The notes: generated from the sequence alone by a model not told the origin. Positions 35,923-44,267 are shown, counted from the first letter of the stretch. The stretch: DNA of 64,000 bases from Mayfieldus profundus (GCA_038040325.1 JBBPIM010000008.1:1-64000), one strand, 5' to 3'. Translations and numbers: made by a program.

Positions 35923-37335
35923 TTAACGATTCCGCGGCTTCAGGTACTCGACCGCCCCGATGTCAGGACTCGCGCCGCAGAAGCGAAGCGGCCTCCGTTT
36001 GCAAGCGTGCCGGTAAACGAGGAGGGGCGATACGTCGACGGTGCCGGCGTCGATGGCCGGAGACGTCGAGCGCGGTGAGAGACCGGTCCGCAGCCTGGGG
36101 TCAGCGACCAGGTCGCCCTGCCCCTGTCCGGAGACGGCGCGATAGCCGGCGAGCGATTGTTCGTCGCCCCCCCAACTGAGTTCGGGAGGATCGGGCGCGC
36201 TGAACCAGAGGTTGTGATGTTCGCTGTAGCTGGAGCTGGGTGGATCAACGGCCAGAACGAACTTCGATATCCCGGTCACCAGATTGTTGGCGACTGTGAG
36301 GTCGGGGACCGTCTTCACGTGGATCCCGATTCCGACGCTTGTCCGGATCGAATTGCTTGCGATGACGAACCGCTCGGCGGTGGATCCGACCACGTAGATG
36401 GCTGCGTCATCGACGCCCGAGATCACGTTGCCGGCGATCCGCGTTGTCCCGCCGGAGGGTGCGTCCTGGAAGTATGCGACGCCGATCGGGCCGCCGCTGA
36501 GGCGGTTGTTGAGGATCACTGCATCGGGATACCGCGTGGAGATGCCGTTGTCCTCGAACTGCTCGATCCGGTTCCCCACAATGCGCATGTCCGCACCCTT
36601 GGCATAGATCCCGTGCTTGCCATACTCGATCTGCGGATCCGACCCGGTGAGGAGGATCTTGTTGTCGGAGACGGTGAATCCCGAGCCCAGGAGGATGAGG
36701 CCGGAGTCCCCGGTTCGCGCGATTCTGTTGTGGGAGATGCTCCAGCCGGAGTCCGATGCCTTGGGCGAGAGGATGCCGATCCCAACGTTGCGGAATATCG
36801 AGCGCTCGATCGCAACGTCCGCGACGGGTTCGTCTCTGCTGGAGGCGATCCCGGCGCTCGTGCGGCCCCCGCCGTCGACCTCGAGTCGGCGGAAAACCAG
36901 ATGGCTCTCGTCAAGCCACACGCCCTTGTCGAGCCTGGCTCTCCCGACCCCGTAGGACCCGAAGGTGATCGGTGCCCGGCGGCGTCCGGAGCGCCGCGGG
37001 ATCAGCACCTCGTCAGCGAAGCGCGCCCTGCCCTGGAATAGCACGCGATCGCCCGGCCTAAGCCGAGCCCGGTTGACCCGTTGGACCGTTCGCCACGCGC
37101 GCGTCGGCGAGGTTCCCCGGTTTCTGTCCCGGCCCCGAGCGCTGACGTAGAACGTCCTAGAGCGACCGCCAACGTTCCCCCTGATGGGGCCGCCTGCCCC
37201 AGCGAGCGCGTGGACGGCGGAGCTTCGCTCCGGCCCCGCATCCGCGGCGAACGCCCAATCGAAGCTGCCGACGACGGCAACACAAGCGAATATGAGGAGC
37301 GGACGGCTTATGGCCAGGGCTTGGGGAGTGCTCAG
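35923..37335 (-). CDS. Secreted beta-helix protein (copy 2), probable CTG start
   Basis: Reading in frame upstream of the GTG at 37044 restores sequence that aligns with copy 1: FYVSARGRDRNRGTSPTRAW then RTVQRVNRARLRPGDRVLFQ, against the matching YYVSPNG...SVLFQ segment. Further upstream is a signal peptide (ISRPLLIFACVAVVGSFDWAFA, shown with AFA cleavage). No ATG, GTG or TTG is in frame there; CTG at 37335 overlaps the infC stop as CTGA, mirroring GTGA overlaps elsewhere, giving ~470 aa. CTG at 37320 is an alternative. Helix rungs include YGKHGIYAKG and RLSGGPIGVAYFQDAPSGGT. Function as for copy 1: adhesin or glycan-active, undetermined. Confidence 0.75.
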   Translation of the reverse strand: MSTPQALAISRPLLIFACVAVVGSFDWAFAADAGPERSSAVHALAGAGGPIRGNVGGRSRTFYVSARGRDRNRGTSPTRAWRTVQRVNRARLRPGDRVLFQGRARFADEVLIPRRSGRRRAPITFGSYGVGRARLDKGVWLDESHLVFRRLEVDGGGRTSAGIASSRDEPVADVAIERSIFRNVGIGILSPKASDSGWSISHNRIARTGDSGLILLGSGFTVSDNKILLTGSDPQIEYGKHGIYAKGADMRIVGNRIEQFEDNGISTRYPDAVILNNRLSGGPIGVAYFQDAPSGGTTRIAGNVISGVDDAAIYVVGSTAERFVIASNSIRTSVGIGIHVKTVPDLTVANNLVTGISKFVLAVDPPSSSYSEHHNLWFSAPDPPELSWGGDEQSLAGYRAVSGQGQGDLVADPRLRTGLSPRSTSPAIDAGTVDVSPLLVYRHACKRRPLRFCGASPDIGAVEYLKPRNR

Positions 37336-37901
37336 CTCTCGCTGGCTCGGGCGGCCTCCCGGCTCGGGGCGAGCAGCATGAACATGTTGCGGCCCTCCTG
37401 CACGGGCTCGGACTCGATCACCGCCAGCTCCTCGATATCGTCGAACAGGCGCCGCAGCAGCGCCCGACCGCGCTCGGGATGTGCCTGCTCGCGCCCCCGG
37501 AACATGATCGTGACCTTGACCTTGTCGCGGTTGCGCAGGAAGCGCACCACGTGGCCCTTCTTGGTCTCGTAGTCGTGGTCGGCGATCTTCGGGCGCAGCT
37601 TGATCTCGCGCACGTTGACCTGCTGCTGGTGCTTGCGGGCGGCCTTCGCCTTCTGCTCCTGCTCGTACTTGTACTTGGAGTAGTCGAGCAGGCGAGCGAC
37701 CGGCGGCTTCGCCTCCGGGGCGACCTCGACCAGGTCCAGGTCCTGGTCCTGGGCCAGCTTCAGGGCCTCGTCGATCTTCACCACGCCCACCTGCTCCCCG
37801 TCGGCGCCGATCAGGCGCACCTCCGGCACGCGGATCCGCTCGTTGAGCCGGGTCGGGTCGCGCTCGGGCGGGCGCCGGTCGAACCTACGCGGGACCGGCA
37901 C
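37332..37901 (-). CDS. infC: Translation initiation factor IF-3
   Basis: 189 aa. N-domain LNERIRVPEVRLIGADGEQVG, linker KYKYEQEQKAKAARKHQQQV, C-domain VREIKLRPKIADHDYETKKG and KVTIMFRGREQAHPERGRAL. Binds the 30S subunit and checks the initiator tRNA. The start is uncertain: the frame opens with GTG 37901; infC often uses rare starts, and an ATA precedes this GTG. Directly downstream of thrS, but rpmI-rplT is 11 kb further on. Its stop overlaps the CTG of the beta-helix gene. Confidence 0.95.
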   Translation of the reverse strand: MPVPRRFDRRPPERDPTRLNERIRVPEVRLIGADGEQVGVVKIDEALKLAQDQDLDLVEVAPEAKPPVARLLDYSKYKYEQEQKAKAARKHQQQVNVREIKLRPKIADHDYETKKGHVVRFLRNRDKVKVTIMFRGREQAHPERGRALLRRLFDDIEELAVIESEPVQEGRNMFMLLAPSREAARASES

Positions 37902-38038
37902 TATCCAGAGACCCGGGTGGGTGTCAAAGCGTCTGCAAGGAGGTTGGGAATCCGGGCACGGCGGGCGCTCAGCGGCGCTGGAACTGTGGCGTGCCGAAAA
38001 TCAACTGGCGGGGAGTATAGACACGCCCCGATCGCGTC

Positions 38039-39979
38039 TCAATCGACCCCGCTCTGCTCACGCACCCGCGCCGCGAACTCGGCCACCTCCATCGCGCCCA
38101 GCTCCCCCTCCGCGTGCGAGCGCACCGCCACCATGCCCTCGGACTCCTCGCGGTCGCCGGCGACCAGCATGTAGGGCGCCCGCGCCAGCTCGGCGTCGCG
38201 GATCTTGCGCCCGACCGACTCCGAGCGCTCGTCGATGCGCACCCGAACGCCGGCCTCGCGCAGCTGCTGCGCGACCCGGCCCGCATACTCGACGTGACGG
38301 TCGGCGACCGGCAGCACCAGCGCCTGCAGCGGAGCCAGCCAGACCGGGAAGCGGCCGGCATGGTGCTCGATCAGGATCCCGATGAACCGCTCCATCGAGC
38401 CCAGCAGCGCGCGATGGATCATCACCGGCCGATGCTCGGCGTTGTCCTCCCCGCGGTAGCTGAGCTCAAACCGCTCGGGCATCTGGAAGTCGAGCTGGCA
38501 GGTCCCGCACTGCCAGGAGCGGCCGAGGGCGTCGGTGATGTGAAAGTCGATCTTCGGCCCGTAGAAGGTCCCCTCCCCCGGGCTCACCTCATACTCGCGG
38601 CCCTGGCGCTCGAGCGCCTCGCGCAGCGAGGCCTCGGCGCGTTCCCACTGCCCGTCGGTGCCCAGCGACTTCTCCGGCCGCGTCGACAGCTCCACTCGCA
38701 CGTCGTCGAAGCCGAAGCGCGCGTAGAGCTCGTCGATCGCCTCGCAGATCGAGTCCACCTCGTCGGTGACCTGCTCGAGCGCGCAGTAGACGTGGGCGTC
38801 GTCCTGGGTGAAGGCGCGCGCACGCAGCAGCCCGTGCAGGACACCCTCGCGCTCGTAGCGATAGACGTCGCCGAACTCGGCCAGGCGCAGCGGCAGCTCG
38901 CGGTACGAGCGGCGCTGCGAGGCATAGACCAGACAGGCGCCGGGACAGTTCATCGGCTTCAGCGCAAAGCGCCGCTGGTCGGACTCGCGCTGCGACGGCT
39001 CGGCGAAGAACATGTTCTCGCGGTAGTTGTCCCAATGCCCGGAACGGTGCCAGAGCTCCTCGTCGAGCACGCGGGGGGTGGAGATCTCCACGTAGCCGCG
39101 CTTGAGCAACTGCTTGCGCACCTCGGCGTCGATCGTTCGCCGCAGTTGGGTGCCGTCGGGCAGCCAGAAGGGCATTCCGGGGGCCTCCTCGCGCAGCATG
39201 AACAGGCCCAGCTGGGGGCCGAGGCGGCGATGGTCGCGCTCGCGGGCCTGCTCGAGCCGCTCCAGGTGCTGCTCGAGGTCCTTGCGCGAGTGAAAGGCGG
39301 TCCCGTAGATCCGGGTCAGCATCTGGCGGGTTTCGTCCCCGCGCCAGTAGGCGCCCGCAAGCGAGGTCAGCTTGACCGCGCCGATGCGGCCGGTCGACGG
39401 CGCGTGCGGGCCGCGGCAGAGGTCCTCGAAGGGCCCGTTGCGATAGAGCGAGACGGTTTCCACTCCCTCGTCGCGGACCAGGTCCTCGATCAATTCGACC
39501 TTGTAGTCCTGGCCCTCGGCGCGGAACTTCTCGATCGCCTCCGAGGTGGGGATGTCGCGGCGCTCGAACGGCTCGTCGGCCTCGATGTGCTCGGCCATCG
39601 CCTGCTCGATGCGCTCGAGGTCCGCGTCGGTGACCTTGACGTCCTCGGGGAACTCGAAGTCGTAGTAGAAGCCGGTCTCGATCGGGGGACCGATCGTCAC
39701 CTTGGTCTCGGGCCAAAGCTCCATCACCGCCTCCGCCATCACGTGGGCCGCGTCGTGGCGGATCAGCTCCAGGGCGTCGGGGTCGCGGTCGGTGACGATC
39801 TCGATCCTCTCGCCGTTGCGAAGCGGCGCCGCCAGGTCGCGGACGGCACCGCCGGCCCGCACCGCCAGGGCCGCCTTTGCGAGCCCCGGGCCGATCGCCG
39901 CCGCCGCATCGGCGCCGGTCGCCGTCTCGGGCAGCTCCAGCGTCGAGTCGTCGGGGAGGGTGACCGTGATTCCCGCCAT
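38039..39979 (-). CDS. thrS: Threonyl-tRNA synthetase
   Basis: 646 aa from ATG 39979 (four codons shorter than the longest frame). TGS domain at the N terminus (GITVTLPDDSTLELPETATG), SAD editing domain (HDAAHVMAEAVMELWPETKV with the HxxxH zinc/editing pair; later RGPHAPSTG), class II core with MNCPGACLVYASQRRSYREL (zinc Cys), RYEREGVLHGLLRAR, and a C-terminal anticodon domain. Charges tRNA-Thr and clears Ser-tRNA-Thr. No T-box or operator-like leader is visible: only 25 bp separate it from the upstream gene. Confidence 0.97.
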   Translation of the reverse strand: MAGITVTLPDDSTLELPETATGADAAAAIGPGLAKAALAVRAGGAVRDLAAPLRNGERIEIVTDRDPDALELIRHDAAHVMAEAVMELWPETKVTIGPPIETGFYYDFEFPEDVKVTDADLERIEQAMAEHIEADEPFERRDIPTSEAIEKFRAEGQDYKVELIEDLVRDEGVETVSLYRNGPFEDLCRGPHAPSTGRIGAVKLTSLAGAYWRGDETRQMLTRIYGTAFHSRKDLEQHLERLEQARERDHRRLGPQLGLFMLREEAPGMPFWLPDGTQLRRTIDAEVRKQLLKRGYVEISTPRVLDEELWHRSGHWDNYRENMFFAEPSQRESDQRRFALKPMNCPGACLVYASQRRSYRELPLRLAEFGDVYRYEREGVLHGLLRARAFTQDDAHVYCALEQVTDEVDSICEAIDELYARFGFDDVRVELSTRPEKSLGTDGQWERAEASLREALERQGREYEVSPGEGTFYGPKIDFHITDALGRSWQCGTCQLDFQMPERFELSYRGEDNAEHRPVMIHRALLGSMERFIGILIEHHAGRFPVWLAPLQALVLPVADRHVEYAGRVAQQLREAGVRVRIDERSESVGRKIRDAELARAPYMLVAGDREESEGMVAVRSHAEGELGAMEVAEFAARVREQSGVD

Positions 39980-40004
39980 CAGGCGACGCATGCTACGAAG
40001 CGGT

Positions 40005-41849
40005 TCAGCCGCCCTGCTTCTCCCCCTGCCGTGCCACTCGCACGGCGATCAGCGGGCAGGCGCTGGGACCGCGCAGCGGGCCCGGCCGGCGCCAGAGCAG
40101 GTAAGAGCCGGCACGGCGCTGCAGCTGCAGGTCGGAGAACGGCGGCTGCGGGCCCGAGCCGGCCCAGGTGATCACGAACCGCACCCCCTGCGGCGGCGAG
40201 GAATTCGGACGCGACGGCGGAGCTGGGGTCACCGCCGGCTCGATACAGACCCTTCCCCCGCGGAGCTCCCAGGCGATGTAGGGCGTGCCGTGCTCGTCGG
40301 CGAGGAAATCCGACGGAGCAAGCACCAGCGTCGAGCTGCCGGCAAGCTCCGGCCGCAGCCCGGTCAGCGCCGGCGAGTAGCCGGCGGGCCCCACCGGAGC
40401 ATTCCCCAGGGCGAGCAGGCTGCAGCCGGCCGCCCCGGCGGCGAACGCCGCTGCCAGCGCCGGCTTGACCACCGCGGCCAGCGATCCGGGACGCAGGCCT
40501 GCGGGCTCGAACGAGAGCATCGGCCGCACGATCACCAGCGCCGCCAGCGGTGCGGCCATCTCGACCGCCTTGGCGGCGGTGTAGGGGGTACCCCCCGCGC
40601 GCGCCGCAACATAGACGCCGCCGGCCGCGGCCAGCGCTGCCGGGATCGCCGCCTCCCCGCGGCGCAGCCACCAGGCCACGCCGTAGGCGAGAAGCGCCAG
40701 CGCCAGCGCAACCCCGGCGTAGAAGCCGACGGCGGGCACGGCTCCGTCGCCCGGGCTGAGCCGGAAGTCCCCGGACGGCCAGATCCCCAGCGCCTCGGCC
40801 GGCGAGATCTGTCCGAACAGGTTTCCGAGCCCGGGGCCCCCGGGATCGAACGTCTCGAATTCACGGAAGTCGAGCATCCGGCCCAGCTCGGGCGCGGTGA
40901 GCACCGCGAACACCACCAGGGCCGGCCAGCCGAGCCGCCATCCCATGCGCACGAGCGCCGCGGCGCCGCCCGGAGTGCCGCGCACCCGCAGCATCTCCAG
41001 GGCGGCCCAGATCGCAACCGCCCCCAGCAGCCAGACCAGGCCCGGAAAGCTGTAGGCAAAGACGCTCCCCGCAGCCAGGACCGCAAGTGGAACCGCTCCC
41101 AAAGCGCCCGGGTTGCCACCGTCCACCGCGGCGCGGCGGCGCGACAGCTCCCACAGCCCGATCGCAAAGCCCAGCACGAACAGCGCCTGCATCGTCTCCT
41201 TGAAGGCCCCCTGGGCGAGATAGGAAGCGACCAGGTAGGGCAGCCCGACCAGCAGCGCCCCGAGGGTCCGGCGCCCGCCGGGCAGCTCGGCCAGCGCCCC
41301 CAGCGCGGTGAGCGAGGCGAGCACGGCGACGGCGAGGGTCAGGCCCCCGAAGCCCTGGACCGGCCCGACGCCCAGCCCCTTGCCGAGCGCGACAACAATC
41401 GCGTGTGGCCCGAGCGGATAGCCCTGGCTGAGCAGCTGCCCGCCTTCGCCGTGCGCGAGCCGGTCCGCGGCCAGCAGGTGCTGCGACATGTCGGGGTTGA
41501 AGCTGGTGCCGAGGATCCCGAAGCGGCCCTCGACGATGAACGGGAGCGAGGCGGCGGCCAGCGCCAGCAGCGCCACCGGGGCGCCGACCCGCACCGCCTC
41601 GCCGAGGCCCTCGACCCGGCCTCGGAGAAACAGCGCACAGCCCAGCGTCACGACAAGCATGGCAATCGCCGAGGCAACCCCGTCACCGGGCAGCCGCACC
41701 GTGGCCCAGCACAGCGCGGTCAGCAGCGCGAGGCCAACCGCCGGCGACAGCCACGACCACTCCCGCCGGCCGCAGAGGGCAAGTGCCGCTTGGCCAAACG
41801 CCATCGACGTGGCGCAAACCGCCAATACGGATGCGTAGGTCGCCAGCAC
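40005..41849 (-). CDS. Polytopic membrane protein, GT-C-like
   Basis: 614 aa from GTG 41849. About 13-15 hydrophobic helices; a loop after the third or fourth helix contains SFNPDMSQHLLAADRLAHGEGG, with an acidic pair in the position seen in GT-C (PMT/ArnT-like) glycosyltransferases. The C-terminal ~110 residues are soluble and extracytoplasmic. I do not recognise a specific family; lipid-linked sugar transferase is the best guess. Lies between tRNA-Val (54 bp upstream) and thrS, so it may share transcription with thrS and infC. Confidence 0.65.
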   Translation of the reverse strand: MLATYASVLAVCATSMAFGQAALALCGRREWSWLSPAVGLALLTALCWATVRLPGDGVASAIAMLVVTLGCALFLRGRVEGLGEAVRVGAPVALLALAAASLPFIVEGRFGILGTSFNPDMSQHLLAADRLAHGEGGQLLSQGYPLGPHAIVVALGKGLGVGPVQGFGGLTLAVAVLASLTALGALAELPGGRRTLGALLVGLPYLVASYLAQGAFKETMQALFVLGFAIGLWELSRRRAAVDGGNPGALGAVPLAVLAAGSVFAYSFPGLVWLLGAVAIWAALEMLRVRGTPGGAAALVRMGWRLGWPALVVFAVLTAPELGRMLDFREFETFDPGGPGLGNLFGQISPAEALGIWPSGDFRLSPGDGAVPAVGFYAGVALALALLAYGVAWWLRRGEAAIPAALAAAGGVYVAARAGGTPYTAAKAVEMAAPLAALVIVRPMLSFEPAGLRPGSLAAVVKPALAAAFAAGAAGCSLLALGNAPVGPAGYSPALTGLRPELAGSSTLVLAPSDFLADEHGTPYIAWELRGGRVCIEPAVTPAPPSRPNSSPPQGVRFVITWAGSGPQPPFSDLQLQRRAGSYLLWRRPGPLRGPSACPLIAVRVARQGEKQGG

Positions 41850-41903
41850 GGCGGGCGAGGATACGGGGCCAACGAGAACGACCCCGCTCGGCGGGATCGG
41901 AGA

Positions 41904-41976
41904 TGGGCGCTACTGGGCTCGAACCAGTGACCTCCAGCTTGTCGAGCTGGCGCTCTCCCAACTGAGCTAAGCGCCC
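41904..41976 (-). tRNA. tRNA-Val (GAC)
   Basis: 73 nt cloverleaf. Acceptor GGGCGCT pairs with AGCGCCC; discriminator A; D stem GCTC/GAGC; anticodon stem CCAGC/GCTGG with loop TCGACAA, anticodon GAC at 34-36; T arm ACTGG-TTCGAGC-CCAGT. CCA is not encoded. Unusual: position 33 is C instead of the near-universal U. Located between the epimerase and the membrane protein genes, same strand. Confidence 0.93.
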
Positions 41977-42015
41977 CAGTGGGACGTCTGAATGTAGCAG
42001 CGGAATGTCGCTTCG

Positions 42016-43017
42016 CTAGGCGACCGGCGGCTGCGGCACCGGGTCCAGCGAGATGCCCGAGCTCGACTCGAGCAGCCCCCGCGAGCGCATCGTGATCTCG
42101 AACGTCTCGCGGGTCGTGTGCTCCGGCCGCCAGCCGGTCACTGCCTTGAGCTTCTCGTTGGAGACGACCCAGGGATGGCGCAGGAAGTGCAGGTTGCCGG
42201 GCGGCGTCTCGGCACGCGGAAGCCGCAGCCGCCAGCTCCACTTGGCGATCACGTAGGCAAGCCGGAACGGCATGCGTCGCGGCTTCACGCCGACTAGCTC
42301 CGCGGCCTCCCGCCAGGTCATCGTCCCGTCGCCGGCGATGTTGAAGGCGCCACCGCCCTTGCCGTCGAGCAGGGCCACCAGCCCGGCCACCAGATCGTCC
42401 TCGTGAACGAGCTGGAAATGCTCCTCGACGCCGTCGAGCACCGGGAAGAACGGCTGGTTCTCCCAGCCGCGCACAATGTAGTTGTCGACGTTCGGCCCGA
42501 AGACGATGCAGGGCCGCACGATCGTCATCACCCTGCCCTTGTTCTCTGCGGCCCACAGCTGGCAGGCACGGTCCATATCGGCCTTGTCGCGCGCGTAGGC
42601 GAAGTCCGGGGCACCGCGCACCGGCCAGTCTTCGGCGATCGGGCGCGGGTTGTCGGGAAACGCGCCGTAGGCAGACGCGGAGGAGGTGACCAGCATCTGC
42701 TCCACCCCGGCCTCGGACGCGGCGCGCAGCACCGCGACGGTGCCGTTGACGTCTATGTCGTACATCTGCGCCTCGTCGCGGATCGGGTTGAGCAGGAAGG
42801 CGAGGTGGATCACGCAGTCGATCTGTTCGCGCTCCATCAGCTCCCTGAGCGCGGGGTAGTCGCGCACGTCGCCGCGCACGAACGACGTCTGCGGCGAGCT
42901 TCCGGCCGGGGGCCGCACATCGACGTTGACGATGCGCTCCGTCTCTTCGCGGCCCGAGAGAACCTCGGTGAGACGTCCTCCGATGTAGCCGGATCCGCCC
43001 GTGATCAGGTACCTCAT
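42016..43017 (-). CDS. NAD-dependent epimerase/dehydratase (extended SDR)
   Basis: 333 aa. Rossmann GGSGYIGGRLTEVL at the N terminus, VNVDVRPP, DCVIHLAFLLNP, catalytic Ser/Tyr/Lys: SSASAYGAFPD, and DFAYARDKADMD (YxxxK). Lower half with VRPCIVFGPNVDNYIV and HEDDLVAGLVALLDG. By family a sugar-nucleotide or sterol-like epimerase/reductase; substrate unknown. It resembles the SDR at 54599-55756 in layout and likely has a similar role. ATG start; 39 bp separate its end from tRNA-Val. Confidence 0.88.
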   Translation of the reverse strand: MRYLITGGSGYIGGRLTEVLSGREETERIVNVDVRPPAGSSPQTSFVRGDVRDYPALRELMEREQIDCVIHLAFLLNPIRDEAQMYDIDVNGTVAVLRAASEAGVEQMLVTSSASAYGAFPDNPRPIAEDWPVRGAPDFAYARDKADMDRACQLWAAENKGRVMTIVRPCIVFGPNVDNYIVRGWENQPFFPVLDGVEEHFQLVHEDDLVAGLVALLDGKGGGAFNIAGDGTMTWREAAELVGVKPRRMPFRLAYVIAKWSWRLRLPRAETPPGNLHFLRHPWVVSNEKLKAVTGWRPEHTTRETFEITMRSRGLLESSSGISLDPVPQPPVA

Positions 43018-43147
43018 CTGCTCTCCTCCTGGTCGGCTGCGCTCCGGCGCATCCTATTCCCGGGCGCGGGATCAGGGAGAGAGCAGCGCCGGTTGTCCAC
43101 CTCGTCCAGTCCGGGCCCGGTGGCTTCCGATCCGCCGAATTGCGGCG

Positions 43148-43340
43148 CTGCGCTTAACCGAACGCGAAATTTCGCCGATAGGGGAACTGAAACCCCTGCA
43201 ACGACGAAGTGTTAGATTCCTTACAGGCGCAGGGAAGCGGTAGACAAGACTTTTCCAAGCTCAAGGACCGACGAGCCAGCGGCAGGGTCGCTGGTGGTAC
43301 GTCCTTCGGAAACAAAGGGCCCCCCAGGGGGCCCTTTTCC
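43148..43340 (+). ncRNA. Candidate structured RNA with intrinsic terminator
   Basis: Several nested helices read on the plus strand. CTGCGC (43148-43153) pairs with GCGCAG (43227-43232) and encloses GCGA-AATT-TCGC and AGGGG/CCCCT hairpins. GGAA/TTCC follows. AAGGAC (43263-43268) pairs with GTCCTT (43301-43306), enclosing the perfect CCAGCG/CGCTGG hairpin (43276-43294). A 10-bp terminator stem then ends in TTTT. No downstream plus-strand gene exists, so this looks like a free-standing small RNA rather than a leader. I could not match it to 6S, SRP, RNase P, tmRNA or a known riboswitch. Confidence 0.5.
43314..43340. terminator. Strong bidirectional intrinsic terminator
   Basis: AAAGGGCCCC pairs with GGGGCCCTTT around a short CCAG loop, followed by T (plus strand TTTTCC). 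On the minus strand the same stem is followed by TTTGTTTCC. It can end the NfeD-like gene (stop at 43350) and the candidate RNA on the other strand. Confidence 0.85.
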
Positions 43341-43349
43341 GTTGCGGTT

Positions 43350-43694
43350 TCAGCCGTGCGCGTTGCCGCTACCGGCTTCGCGGGCCACCTCGAGGGTGAG
43401 GCCCTCGACCGCGGTCACCCGCACCCTTTCCCCGACGGCCAGGCCCTCCGCCGCCCGTGCGTTCCACAGCTCGCCGCGCATGCGCACCCGTCCCTCCGGG
43501 TCGCAGGCTTCGATCACCGCGGCGCTCTCCCCCACCAACGCCTCGGCGCCGGCGCTGACCCGGTAGCGGCGCAGGAAGCGAAGCCAGAAGGCGAGCTCGG
43601 CGAGCTCGGCGACAGCGGCGATGGCGATAACCGCCACCCCGATGGTCGGGTCGAGGACGAAGACGGCGAGCAGGATCGCGACGGCCAGCAGCAC
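43350..43694 (-). CDS. NfeD-like membrane protein
   Basis: 114 aa. Two hydrophobic segments at the N terminus (MLLAVAILLAVFVLDPTIGV, AVIAIAAVAELAEL), then the C-terminal OB-fold of the NfeD family: GESAAVIEACDPEGRVRMRG, ELWNARAAEGLAVGERVRV and VEGLTLEV. NfeD proteins partner stomatin/SPFH proteins or membrane proteases; no such partner gene is next to it. The strong terminator 12 bp downstream suggests a monocistronic end. Confidence 0.85.
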   Translation of the reverse strand: MLLAVAILLAVFVLDPTIGVAVIAIAAVAELAELAFWLRFLRRYRVSAGAEALVGESAAVIEACDPEGRVRMRGELWNARAAEGLAVGERVRVTAVEGLTLEVAREAGSGNAHG

Positions 43695-43707
43695 GGCTCC
43701 GACTCAC

Positions 43708-44218
43708 TCAGTCGGGAGAAGACACTCCCTGCGCGTTCATCACCTGAACATTGTCCACGTGGATCACGCAGGTGTGGGGCCGATCGCAGGGGTAGACCGG
43801 ATCGTGGTAGATCCCGACGCGGAGATGGTCGGGGATCGGCTCCCCGGGTGCGATGCCGTCGCCGGCTACCCCGCCGTCCGTCTCTGTGCGCAGCGTGCTG
43901 CGACGATACAGCGGGCTTTGCTCGCCCCCCCCGCTGGCGTCACCGTCGCCGTCGTTGTCGACGTACACCTTCAGTGTCCCCGAGCGGAGTCGGGTCGAGG
44001 GTCCGGCCGGTGTCGGTGGTGAGGACGGTGCAGCGGTCGGTGTCCAGCGACGAGAGCTCCAGCTTGCAATTCTCGTCCGGCGGCGGAGGTTCCGGCGGGG
44101 GCGGAAAGATCGACGGGATCGGAAGCACCGAGACCGCCCTGCCGCCGAGATCAGCCTGGCGCGCATCGGGAAAGGCTAGCGGAGGGCCCTGAACGCCCCA
44201 TCGGTTCATCCCCGGCAC
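43708..44218 (-). pseudogene. Frameshifted, truncated lyase/lectin-like gene remnant
   Basis: Two minus-strand frames together read as one protein. The upstream frame (from 44218) has a Pro-rich start and CKLELSSLDTDRCTVLTT up to about 43985. The downstream frame continues SGTLKVYVDNDGDGDASGGG, LRVGIYHDPVYPCDRPHTC and VIHVDNVQVMN, a pattern typical of the C-terminal strands of heparin-lyase-I/alginate-lyase-like beta-jellyroll proteins. The frame change near 43985 and the missing central ~150 residues mean it is probably dead. Family assignment is by pattern only. Confidence 0.5.
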
Positions 44219-44224
44219 AGCCAG

Positions 44225-44267
44225 AGGCGCCTACCGGAATCGAACCGGTGTAAACGGCTTTGCAGGC
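44225..44267 (-). repeat. 43-bp copy of the tRNA-Cys 3' half (att-like)
   Basis: Exact 43-bp duplicate of 46233-46275, covering the tRNA-Cys from the anticodon loop to the 3' end, in the same orientation. It lacks the 5' half, so no tRNA can form. A partial 3' tRNA copy is the classical footprint of site-specific integration at a tRNA gene. Two GTGTCCC(C/G)AA-like direct repeats lie 85-110 bp inward (minus strand), possibly arm sites. Confidence 0.93.

Larger units (their letters stand above)
43018..43349. other. 332-bp gap without protein genes
   Basis: No coding frame with credible start and homology is seen. The left ~120 bp presumably hold the epimerase promoter (minus strand). The right ~190 bp form the candidate structured RNA and terminator described separately. 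Confidence 0.7.

Noticed and set aside
37900..37927. Promoter TTGACA-N16-GATAGT just before infC
   Set aside because: Its start site would fall inside the infC frame, after the only plausible GTG start, so it conflicts with the coding assignment unless infC starts later.
43263..43306. T-box riboswitch, because of GGTGGTAC before a terminator
   Set aside because: The full AGGGTGGTACCGCG motif and a specifier stem are missing and no gene follows on that strand.
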